Source: Tomocerus qinae | Lineage: Eukaryota > Arthropoda > Collembola > Entomobryomorpha > Tomoceridae | DNA length: 64,000 bases | Assembly: GCA_020055645.1 (NCBI GenBank) | Contig: CM034550.1 | Coordinates: forward strand, 19,047,001-19,111,000 | Reading direction: 5' to 3' | Part shown: positions 13,701 to 25,816 of the stretch, piece after piece | Position numbering within the stretch: position 1 is the stretch's first letter | Layout: each line of letters starts with the position of its first letter | Notes under the pieces: generated by a model | What the model saw: the letters and a program-made list of their open reading frames with translations, nothing else | Told to the model about the DNA's origin: nothing | Database searches by the model: none | Program-made: the position numbers and the translations under genes

Positions 13701-14430
13701 ATCACTATTATTGTGTGTAATGCTTTATTAGTACGAATTACAAACGTATAAATGACCAAGCCAAACTATGAATATTAATATTAGATCGAAAGATATTATT
13801 CCGGCTTGATAATAAAAGGTATACAATTTTACGAGCAAGTTCTTGATGCTATGTTTTTCCTTCTTCACTATGGACAATGTTGTTACAACGGTTACAGTTA
13901 ATCGTAGAACGTAAGTTCGTGTATCTAATGTAGAGAAATGGGGTGGGATTAAATAATATCTTCAAGTCAAGTCAATCTAAGACGATTATGCAGTGCTCCT
14001 TCCATACATTACATCGTATTATGCATGATACTGAAAGGGAATGACGAATAAGTCATGAAAAGTGTGAAGCTAGCTGTGCATTTGTTGTATTGTGTGCAGA
14101 TATACATTTGTGTGTATTATTGCATATTAGTATCCTACAGAACGTACCTAGATACTTAATAAGAATTCTCAAGGTACTCCTTATTGTAAACCGCAAACTG
14201 CAAATTTAACTATTCTAACCCAAGCTAAACAGAGGTTGTCTTTACTTGTAACTAATATTATTCTTTGTTATATATTAGTAAATTACCTTAAGGGAGCTAT
14301 GCATCCATGTTCTAAGAGACAACACTTAGATATACTTCGACTTGGGGAACTTCATATCCATTATAAGTGAATTTTGACTGAATTGGCTTCACTCCTCGAT
14401 TCTGTCTCAAGAACAACACCCTGGATTCGG
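10781..14430. other. Upstream intergenic region of the cuticle gene
   Basis: No supported gene. Frames at 11894-12118 (plus) and 12898-13089 (minus) are unconvincing; the second is separated from its only good acceptor by an in-frame stop. The segment next to 14435 probably contains the control region of the cuticle gene. Confidence 0.5.
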
Positions 14431-14434
14431 TTAC

Positions 14435-14441
14435 TATAAAA
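14435..14441 (+). promoter_or_regulatory. TATA box of the cuticle protein gene
   Basis: TATAAAA lies 128 bp before the start codon at 14563. A transcription start about 30 bp downstream (near 14465) would leave a 5' leader of roughly 100 nt. TATA-driven promoters are common for stage-specific cuticle genes. Confidence 0.6.
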
Positions 14442-14562
14442 GCAAGCTAGGACACTTCTGACCAACTCATACCATTGCAATAGATCGACTAACAAACACC
14501 TGTGCTTCAATTTTTTAGTTTTGTGACTCTTTTCAAATTTTTCAGTGTTTTTTGTTCTTACA

Positions 14563-16353
14563 ATGGCGTTTACAAAGGTGCGAAAATTGTCCAATTGGAA
14601 AATCACTTTGAAGCCTTTGTTCTTATTTTCAGTTTTTATTGTGAATAGTACAATAGAATAATCAGTGATTTTCTTTGTCAACAGTTGGTGTTTTTAGCCG
14701 TTTTGGGCTGTGCTACTGCTCAATATTATGATGGACCTGCTGGACCTTACGGACATGGCTATGGACATGGTGGTCCAGCTCATGGACATGGACACTATGC
14801 ACCTGCTGTTGCAAAAGTAGCTATCCCTGCAGTTGCAAAGCAAATCGTTGATTACCATGTAAGTTTTTTTCATTTTATACACTTGTTCCAGTTTAGAAAA
14901 TGAGATTCACTGCTTGTTTTACTTGGTCTAAGATAATCAAGGCATTTTACGTATTTGTGCAATACGGGCATTTAATAATTAGCATGGATTTACTTTATTC
15001 CTCACTATTTTCAACCTATGAATTCGTTTTATATTGCAGAGTGTACCGAAATACTCATATGCGTATGGCGTAAATGTAAGTGAAATTAAAGATCATTATT
15101 CAAATGTTAATTACATTTTTATCTCATGAGAGTTTGTTCGAATTAAATAATAATCTTGAACTCTTAAATTTTCAGGATGCTTACACTGGAGATATCAAAC
15201 ATCAACATGGTTATTTTAGAAATATTTTTTATGGGTTCAATAAATTTATTTATAATAATTATATTTATCTCAATTATAATTAACAATAACATATTCTTTT
15301 CGTTTAATCTATTTCTATCTACTTGTTTCCAGAAACTAGAGAAGGAGACGTCGTAAAAGTAAGTACTGAGTGATAAAATCACTTTTAAATATGTATTTAA
15401 GAGAAAATACTAATTTTTCTATTAATTTCTCTAGGGACAATACTCCCTCGTTGAGCCCGATGGTTCCGTCCGTACCGTCACCTACACCGCTGATGCCTAC
15501 AATGGATTCAATGCCGGTAATTGAGCTCTTTATTTTCGCAACTATCATTCAGCTAACAGATAACATTTTATGTGATTACAATGATGAAAATTCCGAAAAG
15601 TTCCTAATTTAGTAATCTTGTGAATTTGTAGTCGTTGATAAGACCCCAGCCGTTCACCCTCCACCAGTTAAAGCTGTAGCTGCTGTCGCTCCTGTTGTAG
15701 CTAAGGCTCCTATTGTAGGTTACGGACACAATGGTTATGGACATCCCGGACATGGACATGGCTACGGAGGAGAGCTGACTGGATATGGCGCACCTATTGT
15801 TAAGGTTTTTACTTGATTTACATTCTGATTAAACGTAGAATTGTAGAAAGTATTGAGCTGACAATAGTACTCGTAAAATGAAACAGCTTCCTTAACACCC
15901 TTCTAACCCAAGACGCTGTAGATAATTACAATTAAATTGCTTATGGCATTGTTTTAGGTGTAAATAACTAACCCATTATAAACTAATTGTTGGATTGTTG
16001 GAAACATTGTTATATATAGCAATACTTTCAGGCAACTCCCGTAGTAAAGGCTGTAGCCCCAGTGGCTGCCACTTATGGACACGCACACGCTACGCATCAC
16101 GGATATGGACACGGAGGATATGGTGGCCCAGGCTATGGATATGGTGGCCCAGCCGTCGCTGCTGTCCCCCTTCACGGTCATCATCATGAACGTAAAACGA
16201 ATTTCTCTACGCATCTAATTACTAATTACGCATATACTAAAATTGGGAACTTGTGATATCACAGCTCATGGATTTATTGGCGGACCTGTCGCTGGATACT
16301 CTGGACCAGCAGGGTATGGACCAGGCGTTGGTTACGGCTATGCTGACTATTAA
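14563..16353 (+). CDS. RR-2 cuticular protein (CPR family), nine exons
   Basis: Secreted structural protein of the exoskeleton that binds chitin through the Rebers-Riddiford domain. Exons: 14563-14577, 14685-14858, 15040-15075, 15176-15209, 15333-15358, 15435-15516, 15632-15804, 16032-16191, 16265-16353; all introns are GT-AG and phases join to a 262-residue protein. It opens with a signal peptide, MAFTKLVFLAVLGCATAQ, split after five codons by intron 1, a common layout in cuticle genes. A GYGHG/GPAHGHG segment follows, then the domain at about residues 73-130: PKYSYAYGVN, REGDVVKGQYSLVEPDG, RTVTYTADAYNGFNAVV, which fits the RR-2 consensus of hard cuticle. The C-terminal half has AAVAPVVAK-type and GYGHGGYGG repeats and ends YGYADY. 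Odd points: four introns fall inside the domain, and the exon 1, 4 and 7 donors (GTGCGA, GTTATT, GTTTTT) are weak. No AATAAA was seen close to the stop. Confidence 0.95.
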
Positions 16354-19300
16354 AAGATACTGCTGATTAGGACCTGATGTTATCAATTAAGAAGCACTTG
16401 CAAAGCAATTACATTATCCTCACAAACAATCTTCGCGATTTCTTCTGTTTGATCTGTCTCAAGATGCAATGGACTTTCGTATGACTTCAGTTATTACATT
16501 TTAAGTTAAGATGAAGACAAAAAAGACGTTATTGTTCTAAGACATGGTACAATCTCCCATTCACAAAGCAAATCGTTTGTGCAGTAGATGCATGAATGCA
16601 TGGGCAGTTTTAGATAGAAAAGGTAGACCTTGTATGAAGTTAGATTAGTGCCTTCCTTAGCTTACCTCGTTTGTTGTGAATGAATTCATAGTATTAATTA
16701 CATAGATACACCTCGACTGCGGAACTCTGTGTACATAGTGTAAATGATAAGAAGCTAGAAAAGTTTATGTTTATAGCCTCTCTTCTCTCTATTAATCTTT
16801 GTGCTCAGTTTGAGAGACTTCTTGCTTGTTTATTCTGTTTTGTTTGATATTCAACAAGTACTGCTAAATACAAGAAATGAGACGTGTTTATTTATTCACA
16901 ATCCCTCTGTGTTATTAATTTTGTTTTATTTGTCTTTTCTAGTTATGCATGTCTCAATATCTCTCTTTCGTTTTCATATAGTGCATTATTCCATTATATA
17001 TAATTACTGTATTTACCCTACTTCCTCTCCTTCCTGTGATATTTAGTATTTACTGAATGGTCAGATATTTCCTCTTGCCCAATGTCCATTCATCTTCACA
17101 AAAGTTGAGTAATTCAGTAGCCTTTTACATAACTATACTACAGACATTTAAGTTCCTTTTCATTTACCCTTCTAGTATGCTAAAATACAAACTTCCTTCC
17201 GTTCAAGTAACAATAAGTTCCGTTCGTAAGGCGTTTTTTACTTCGTTTGTGTGCACAAAGTAATTTTGGTGATGAGAAGTTTTTTTCATTTATGTAATAT
17301 CTCCTTGCATTAACTCATTATAAGTCTTACTCTGATTTCGTTTCATTTGTATGGCCTATTTCTCAAACTTAGTATGCTTATAAGCCTATACCTTTATCTT
17401 GGATATTTCATTACCTTGTCATGCTAATAAGTAGCCTGAATTGGTCGTGGTCCCATTTATTGCTATCTCAGAGCTTAGATTTAAACGTTTTTACCACCTT
17501 CTCAATGGTTTGTTGTAATTTAAAACAACTAATCCATCCAAGTACAGACACGGCGTGGAATGAAAAGTTAAGCACACATGACTTAACTTGGTATATGAGT
17601 TTACGACATATTATCCTAGTTACACGTACGATGTTGATCAAACCTGACTTTTTCTGTTTACTTACGTAGTGAAGAAATATCTTAATGTAGATCATCACAG
17701 CATAACATGTCCATTTTTGTGGTTAACTCTTCCTTTTTCTGTTTATTTGCCTTTTCTGCTCTGTAAACATTTTCCTTGCTATGATTACATATTCCTTTAT
17801 CCGTAAAAATCTTATAGTGCCTTCGACTCGTAAAAGGGCAGTATAAAAATAGAGATTCTATGTACAATAGTAGTAAAAAGACTCGAGTTGAACAAGTTAA
17901 GCGAAACACAATGTCTTTTCTTCTCTACGTTTCCGCTCCTTTAGAGTTTCATTCAGTAATAAAATGAGACTTTTACTTTCTTTTTAATGTAGTACCTACC
18001 TTAGTAAAGTAATTATGAGATACGATTACTTCATCTACCCAATATCCATTCATCCTCTCACCTTTTACCTTTTAATAATCCTATATATATCACTTGGCTA
18101 TAGCCAACTCTATAGAATTCCAAATGACTCTTATTATTACTGATGCAATATAAATAAGACTATGCCCTGTGGTCTAATTTGTTTCTTGATGGCTATACTC
18201 GTGCTAGTATCACTGCTCTCTGCACTATATCCTCGTTTTTTATACAAATCCCACATTTCCTTGTGCCGATCTCCTTTGTTGGCTATTTTTTAGTGTAACA
18301 GTGTCTATTGTAGTGTAAGCTAAGCAATCTTCTTCTACTATCTCTCAACACTTTGCATTGTTGTATTCTCTGTACACGTTATAATTATGTCAAATCTCAA
18401 TAGCCACACTTCATATTAATATGACTTACTTTTTCATTTTCCAAGTACAGCATTAACTGTACTAATTTACTATTAATTGTGTCGATTATTTATGCATTCA
18501 TTCTTTGTTGTACACAATTCTTGTTTTTCTTAATCTATAATGTACATTTAGATATTGTGCATTACATGTTTAATTCCTGTACATTAATCTTGACTTTCTA
18601 TAAGCCCTATCTCTCTCAATATATCATTGTTGAATTGCATGTGTACCCCCTAAGCATCTTTTCTATCTACATAATCTACCAATAATGTATCAATGATATG
18701 CATAACTGTTACAGTTAATGCAAAAAATCTTTTTTTATTGATTCCTTTACATTTTCCGATTCTCATACTCGATTCAAACATATGTACTACTTTCCCATTT
18801 CCTTAATACTTATAGATTTTATGGAATGTGTCCATAGGCTATATAATTGTATTTCAATATTTCTGTCTATTCTTTTCCAATGCATTCCACAGTGTTATTT
18901 GTTAAAGAGTGAATGTTGTCTATTAACTCTTCCTTGTAACTTTATAACTTCCCATTTCATTCATATTAACAAAATCGAATACAAAATATAATATGCAAGT
19001 TAGCACATCGTTAGCTCGTATTGAACAAGTGCCATCGTTGACCATAGACAACTAATGATCATAGGAATAATATGTAATGTAATGACGTATGTAATTTTAC
19101 TTGGCAAAACAAACTACTTTAAGATTTAAGAGTAAAGTACTATTGTTTAGCTTAGAAATAGATATTCATTGCAAATTAAATGTATTTTTGTAAATATGCG
19201 TATTCCTATGTACAGTTGAGACATGCCCTGTTCTGTCATTTCTGTTCCTTTTCGTATGTTTTATTGCAATGTATTTAAGTAAGATGTACACGCATTATTG

Positions 19301-20845
19301 CTACCTCTACAATTCTGTGTTAAGTTTATCTATTTAAATGTAGATGATGTAGTTATAAAATAGCATCTTTTGTTTGTTCAGTAATATTTAAGGTTAAAAA
19401 TTATCAGATTGTGAACTTCTTCCGTTTGTCTCTGTCTTATACTCCATTTTATACGAATATTAAAGCTACATGATTAACATGATACAAACTGAAGATTGTT
19501 TAAGATTCTCAGGTGTTTTGCCACTGTTGTTGAATAGAATCACATAGCATGAAGCAATTGTGTGCATAGCTCGTGTCTGCCCATTTATCACTGTATCCAT
19601 CAGCTTCTTGCAATTAACCTTCGTTATTCCTTATAAAGTATTTTCTTCCCTCTCATTCTCATTGTCTTCGCATTTTAATCTCAATTCTAACATTAACTTT
19701 GAAACCTTCTTCCAATTCCTATCTTCCCTGCCCTCCTATTATCTTTTAATGTGCCCTTTGAAACACATGACCTTTCTAGTTCCTCTGCGACTAATTATTA
19801 CTCATAATTTGTGATCCCACTACGAAAAACAACGAAATTATTCATTTCCACCACTTGCTGGGGCATCCTGCATTATTATTTCCTTACGAACTCTTTGTTC
19901 TACCTGTACAATGTTACGAGTAACTTTTCACCAGGAACTGTTGTAACCGCAATCAAACGTTGTTACATATTTTTTTCTGCAAATAGGCATTTTTCATTTC
20001 GTAATAGATAATTCATAAAATGCTTAATGGTTAGACTTGTTTTTGTTTAGAAGCAATGTAATAATTAAGAAAGTGAGATTAACACGAGTAAACTATGAAT
20101 AAATGCACTTCATAACAAGTTTTCTACTTTATTATAATAATGTCATGATTTCTTTATTCATTATCTACGTAGAAATAGCATTAGAAATCCATATTTAGAG
20201 TTTTAGAGCAGTACATAATAGGACAGGTAGTTTATTAACATTCCTTCTATACGACCTACACTTAAAAACTCAAAAGAATTTTACACTAGTAAACTCATTA
20301 AGTAGACAAACTGCTATTAATTTACACTCCACGGTTCACGAACACATTTTTCCCATACAGATTATTACAAAACCTTGATGTTTCTTCCCCGATAGTGAAA
20401 TCGAAGGTAATAGTTAATCATGACCATGTACTTGCATACTTCACGCATAAGGATAACGATGAATGTGTAGTTCATTAAGGATCACAACCGACTCGGCTGG
20501 TACATACTATGTAAATGTAATCTGCCAAAAGGTATCTGCAGTAGTAAAATTGAAAGTGCTTCCAAGAATAAAACGTAGCAACTACAGGAAACTTGTAGAA
20601 TGCACTACGTAATAAAAAGAGATAAATGACGAAAAATACTCTTTCATAACATTAGAACTTCCTAATAGCTCATAACATACCGGAACATTAAGAGCAAATG
20701 TTCACTTACATACACAGTGGAAACTTTCGACTTAAAATCACAATAATTGTATACAATTTGAGCAAATAAATAACAATACAAATCCCTCAAGCAGAAAATC
20801 ATGTTTCAACTCAACAAACAGTATTACATACTACACATCATGAAT
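16354..20845. other. T-rich intergenic stretch downstream of the cuticle gene
   Basis: From about 16780 to 20000 the plus strand is strongly pyrimidine-rich, mainly T, giving many short frames full of F, L, S and I. None has protein-like composition. It may be a long 3' untranslated or read-through region of the cuticle gene, or simply intergenic. I found no repeat array or mobile element in it. Confidence 0.5.
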
Positions 20846-23800
20846 TTATGTATTGTTATTGTGACTACATGAGGTACACTGGAAATTCGGTTCTGCAGTC
20901 AAGTTAGCTCGAATGCAGTAATAGCAAAAAACACAGGAATTGTGTCGTTGTGGTAAAGTAGCATCTTCCTGGCAAAGACAGCATTTTAAAACGCTGTCCT
21001 CCATTTGCGTCAAGGTCTCCAGCGCTTTACTCATCTTTTTTCGTCCTCCTAATTCCGAGACGTAATTTTTCAGTCGGTGAATGTTGATCAGGGGCAGGAT
21101 GATCATTAAGAAATCCTAATAATATGAACCATTTTTGGGTTATAGTAATCATATTACCAAATATTATGCTATTATAAGGTTTGCTAAATGTTAAAAAGTT
21201 GATAACGTACAGCAAACTGATGCCAAAGAAGTTCGCGGATTTGGTATGAATACCCCACAGAAGGATGAACTCTTTGGTAAGCAGGTATGAGGGGAAGTCC
21301 AGCCAATCTTAGCGACAATGTTGGATATCGATTTTCAACGAGGAATGCACAGAAGTTAACCAATTGGCAGATTTTTGTTCCATTTTCAATGTAACGCAAT
21401 GGTCGTTCTATCTATATAAGATGATCAGATGAAAACGTTAGGTAAGCTAAAACTTATGTAATAAATTGTGAAAAGTACATGTGACAAGAATACACTAACC
21501 ACTCGAGTAGCCGGCCAGGTAGCAAATACATATGGAAGACGCTGATGGATATATGGTATAAGGCCATCGATCAAAAATAAACATTTGAATCTCGTCTTGT
21601 AGTTGGGGAATTTGATGCCCAAAAGTTTCTGGCCCACAGAACATTGTCTGTCATGTATGGAAAACTAAAATAATGTAAGAATCCCAGCATTATTGCATAT
21701 TGCCAAATCATATTACAGTAAATTCTCAAGAATTTATACATATAGCAAATGTTATTTATGCAACCAAAATTTTTTCGTAGATACATTGCACAAAACTCAC
21801 TGATAAATTAGATGACATGAGCTGAAATACTTATTTTTGAGATTTAACATTTGAAATTCCTACCCCATTATGCGATCAAACTTATTTAGAAAGGAAATGC
21901 ATTTAGTACAGTAAAAGCTTTTTATACTAAAATATAGTTTTAATACAATTTTTGTGTTTATGTATTTTGTTGAAACATATTAAATACGTACATATTTACA
22001 TTTTCGAAAACACGTAAGTCCAATAACAATGCATAGAATTTGGAATAAAGTGCTAATGATGTCAAGGTGTGTAATCTATCACTAACAAATAATATCATGT
22101 TGACCAAACCGTATGATTAATCTCTAGAGAAAAATATACAAGTATAAATGCATTAATTCTCACCTAACTGAAATGAAAACTTACTTTGTTCATTGCACAA
22201 GCTATTACTTTCCACAAATCCTTACTCTTTACTCAACTTCTGATAACATTTAATGCTTAAATAACGCTCATTGGAAAGATTTAATTACATGGCCTAAATA
22301 TATATGTGATAATTACGATGTAATAATTATAGTGACAGAGAAACAAAATTCGAGGTTTCACTGTTCTTCACTTTTCAGCTTATTAACAAGGTTGATAACA
22401 CTTTGTCTCATAGTTTTTGCTTCTTGTGGTGAGACTGTAGGTGTAGCATTAACACGATCGTGTTTTAAGGCATATTTGGCGATTTTCTCAGCATTTGCAA
22501 TTACATGAAGGCCACAATCAATTCCATTTTCTTGTTTGACGCAGGTTGAATATTCCTGAAACTTAGGAGCCTCATTTTTTGACATGAAAGTACGAAGATT
22601 CCTATAGAGTATTTCTGCTTCGGCTCTGTTGATACCATGAGTTGTGTCAAAGTGGAAAAAAACGTTTTCTGGACTTGAGTAGACTAATAGTGACCAATGG
22701 CTTCCTCCACTATGCTTATCAGGATCGTCAGAGTTGTTTACTGGCCAAAACATCCAGTTCACCGTTTTAAAGTCCACTTCTCCCAAAAAAATCGGAATTT
22801 CTTCTTTGGAGCTTAATTTTATGCACTGAGAAACTTCAGGTCCAAAAAACTTCAGTTTTGAACTGTTGCATGAATTGGCGAGGTATTCAAAATAAAATCC
22901 TATTATAGTATCGTTCAACCACATGTTTCCCTTGAGTATGTCCATTTCCGACTGTCTGACCAAATAGTCTCCATAACTCAAAACAATGTTTCCAAACGAC
23001 ATTATTGGTAAAACTCAAAAGAACCTCTTCACTCGATTAAGCACAAATATTCACCAGCGACAATCTATCTGTAGCAGAAAATGACAAATAGTTCCTTAAC
23101 TCCTACTGTTAGAGTACATTAATAATAACAACTTAAAACACATTCACGTAAATACAGTGATATTCACGCATGATACAATTAAATTAAACTAAACATCTAA
23201 AACCACCAAATTATTCAAAAAACAAGTACAGAAATGCTAAAAGGTCACTACATGAAATCCATACTAGACTTTGCAAATTCTCCATAAACAGATAAAATGA
23301 TAAAACAAAAAGGAAGGTATTCTTATATGATGCTGCAGATAACGCATCTATAGGTGGATATAATACGACAAAAACAGTACATCCAGCAATCAGCAATGCC
23401 AAGCATCACTTGCCTTTTATACATCTTTGCACACAGTATACAAAGTATACATACTATTTAAACATATATAAATACATGTTTAAATTAATTATCAGTTTTT
23501 ATAGTGATAAAAATGAAAAGTTGCATATTTACCTTCCAAATTATAAACTTTAGGATTAGCTCTACTTCCGGTCCGTATCGTTCAATCCATGGTGTTAACT
23601 ATGAAATGAAATTACAGAGGATTAAAAATTATATACCTTAAAAATAGAAACGGAAGTCATAAAACAATACAATAACAATGACATAAATCGGCGGGTAGCA
23701 ATAAGTGGCAAGCAAGAGAATTCTCCAAACGTCCAAAATTTGAATTATAATACCTTTAAACTGTCGATTATATTATAAACTTGTCGTTTGATCAAGGAAA

Positions 23801-23861
23801 ACAACTCGTTGTCCAATGTCACAGCATCGATTTTGATAACCCTTGAAACAAAATCTGTCAT
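20846..23861 (-). CDS. PEX2: Peroxin-2, peroxisomal RING ubiquitin ligase subunit
   Basis: PEX2 forms, with PEX10 and PEX12, the peroxisomal membrane complex that ubiquitinates the import receptor PEX5. Five phase-0 exons: 23861-23754, 23598-23533, 21664-21500, 21411-21211, 21115-20846, giving 269 residues (human 305). The N-terminus MTDFVSRVIKIDAVTLDNEL matches the RISQLDALELNK region of the human protein. Exon 3 has VGQKLLGIKF, exon 4 VNFCAFLVENRYPTLS and RELLWHQFA, and exon 5 LPLINIHRLKN, all in family order with membrane segments between. The RING is at residues 225-263: C225, C228, C241, C244, C247, C260, C263. It is unusual because the canonical C-x-H pair reads N239-x-C241, with H238 beside it. 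Intron 2 (23532-21665) contains SENP8 on the same strand. The gene starts 195 bp from MEAF6, head to head. Confidence 0.95.
22249..22254 (-). terminator. Possible poly(A) signal of SENP8
   Basis: ATTAAA on the minus strand, about 105 nt past the SENP8 stop codon. This is the commonest variant of the canonical signal. It lies inside the PEX2 intron, so if used it would have to be skipped in PEX2 transcripts. Confidence 0.4.
22358..23002 (-). CDS. SENP8: NEDD8-specific protease SENP8 (DEN1), nested in PEX2 intron 2
   Basis: Ulp1-family (C48) cysteine protease that matures NEDD8 and removes it from non-cullin substrates in cytosol and nucleus. One uninterrupted 214-residue frame, against 212 in human. 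It starts MSFGNIVLSYGDYLVRQSEM, with the family motif WLNDTIIGFYFEY at 28-40. The catalytic set is complete: His102 in GGSHWSLLVY, Asp119 in FFHFD, Gln157 and Cys163 in NGIDCGLHV; His, Asp and Cys have the same numbers as in the human enzyme. The start at 23002 fits the human N-terminus. The whole gene lies inside intron 2 of PEX2 on the same strand. The human coding region is also a single exon, so lack of introns alone does not prove retroposition. Confidence 0.97.
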   Translation of the reverse strand: MSFGNIVLSYGDYLVRQSEMDILKGNMWLNDTIIGFYFEYLANSCNSSKLKFFGPEVSQCIKLSSKEEIPIFLGEVDFKTVNWMFWPVNNSDDPDKHSGGSHWSLLVYSSPENVFFHFDTTHGINRAEAEILYRNLRTFMSKNEAPKFQEYSTCVKQENGIDCGLHVIANAEKIAKYALKHDRVNATPTVSPQEAKTMRQSVINLVNKLKSEEQ

Positions 23862-24056
23862 ATTTTTATTTCACTTCATGAAAATAACGTCAAGTGCAGG
23901 AGCTAAAGAAAGAACCGGATGATCAATGAAATAGAATGATTTGAATGCAGCGGGAATCGTATGGGGCGTACAGGCGGAGAATTCAAAAATATTCCATGCC
24001 TCGGTGGAACAGTTAACTAAATTTTAAACGAAAAGGTCAATCAACTTACCTCCGAA
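23862..24056. promoter_or_regulatory. Shared divergent promoter of PEX2 and MEAF6
   Basis: Only 195 bp separate the PEX2 start codon (minus, 23861) from the MEAF6 start codon (plus, 24057). The leaders and promoters of both must lie here. It contains no TATA box in a sensible position and is slightly GC-richer than the surroundings, as in divergent housekeeping promoters. Confidence 0.7.
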
Positions 24057-25650
24057 ATGGAAAAACCAGTCACGAAACCCAATCTGGGGGACACTAGGAG
24101 TGAATTATCCGAACTCGTAAAACGAAGAGCTGAAATAGCTGTAAGTAGTATTTCTAAAACGCTAACTGTGTCCAGAACCTCTTTGACAATTGCATTTCCA
24201 GGGCGCCAACCGATAGCGCCAATTTTAAATGCTGTTTACTTATTTGTTGAACCACCCAAATAAAAATAAAATGATTACAGTTTGATTGCAATAATGTGTT
24301 GAAAAATTGGTTTATGAATTTGATTGAAATTGAGAATTATGAAAAATTTATGTATGTTATGGACACATGAAATTCTGCAAAGTTTCAATCTAAAAATGCT
24401 TAATTTGTAGTTGTTTATAAAGGGTTAATGGCAATGTTGAATGTGGTTTTAAGTATGAATAGAATGTTTAGCAATTTGTAAATTGGTATGTAATATGTAA
24501 TGGTATTATGGAAGTGGTATTTCTAATTAGACTATCTAATAACTTGCAAGGTTGGGGTAAAATTATGGATAACAGTATGGTAATAAATTGTACTGAAGTA
24601 CTGACTATAATATTATTACTGATTGTCCAATTTTTTGGCAAGACTGAGAAGAAAAATGCGGTATACACAAAATATTAAATGCAAAACTAATAATATAAAA
24701 CCAAAACCTGTAAATGCAAACCCAAAACAAACAAACAATTGCAAACCCAAAATAAATACCGAATAAATACAAAATATTTTGACGTAATGTTGGATTTCTG
24801 CAATTTCGTTGTCGACTTTTCTCAACTTCACCCTTGATTGTAAATGGACACTGAAGTGTTTCAGAATCAGGGATGGGATTGAGAAAATTTAGCAGCAAAA
24901 TTTTGGCGAGAATACCGGCTTTGCACGAATGCAAAATTTGAGGCGATTACACACTTTCCGTAAAGTGCTAAGCATTAAAATTCAAAAATTCTTTTCTTGT
25001 AAATACTCTATAATTAAAAATATGGTTATTAAATTCATTGTTGTAAACTGCTTAAACAATATAATGGTATAACTTGTTTGCTAATGCAGGATACATTAGC
25101 CAATTTGGAAAGGCAAATATACGCTTTTGAGGGATCGTATTTAGAAGACACGCAACTATATGGTAACATTATCAGAGGTTGGGACCGATACATAGCCGGT
25201 GCGTCTGGAGCGTCCAAACCCAGCGCCAGTGCCAACACAAAAAGTGACAAAAGAAACCGAAAATTTAAAGAGGCTGAGCGTCTTTTTTCAAAGTCATCGA
25301 TTACGTCTATGCAGGCTGTTAGTGGATACGTTGACGCTTCAGCAGACAGGTTAATATTTGAAATCCATTTTGGCATACTTTATTATAAATAGTGTACTTG
25401 AATTATTTATGTTCATTTTATCTACAGAAACAGCGAATCAGAATCTCACGCAGATGCCAGTGGAAGTGACGAGAACGCTGCGTCAACTCCCCATCATCCT
25501 AGCAGTCATGGAGGTTCAAGTCATTCTCATCATGCCAAATCTTCTTTAGCATCAAACGCTCAGTCAAGTTCCTTTGATACATTGAGTAAAGTATCCAAGT
25601 CTTCCTCTCATAGGGTAAAGAAAGCAAATAAAAAGTCTCGCCACAAGTGA
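24057..25650 (+). CDS. MEAF6: MEAF6, subunit of MYST histone acetyltransferase complexes
   Basis: MEAF6 (yeast Eaf6) is a small nuclear subunit of NuA4/TIP60 and of MOZ/MORF and HBO1 acetyltransferase complexes. Three exons: 24057-24140, 25090-25349, 25428-25650, giving 188 residues (human about 191). Exon 1 encodes [17 protein letters not shown], and the join gives [20 protein letters not shown], the start of the invariant coiled-coil core. [24 protein letters not shown] [17 protein letters not shown] and SITS follow, all family signatures. The tail from about residue 115 is Ser/His-rich and ends in a basic stretch, [10 protein letters not shown], in keeping with the variable lysine-rich tail of homologues. 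The 949-bp intron 1 is the longest. An in-frame GTAAGTAGT read-through makes a false longer frame in exon 1. Confidence 0.96.
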
Positions 25651-25810
25651 TCTCGGTTTTCATTCTCGGTTAGTGTTAGAATGGACATTTTTAAGTATAC
25701 TACCTCGTCGTCAAATGTAAATATTTGTAAAACCAACGAGTACGAATAGTAAGTACGAAGTAGCTACCTATTAACTAATTACTCTACTGTAGATGTAAAA
25801 CTTTTTACAA

Positions 25811-25816
25811 ATTAAA
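25811..25816 (+). terminator. Possible poly(A) signal of MEAF6
   Basis: ATTAAA, 161 nt after the MEAF6 stop codon, in AT-rich DNA. Other signals further down are possible. Confidence 0.35.

Noticed and set aside
13870..13910. Possible first exon: ATG and 13 codons followed by a perfect GTAAGT donor
   Set aside because: Too short and no matching second exon before the cuticle gene.
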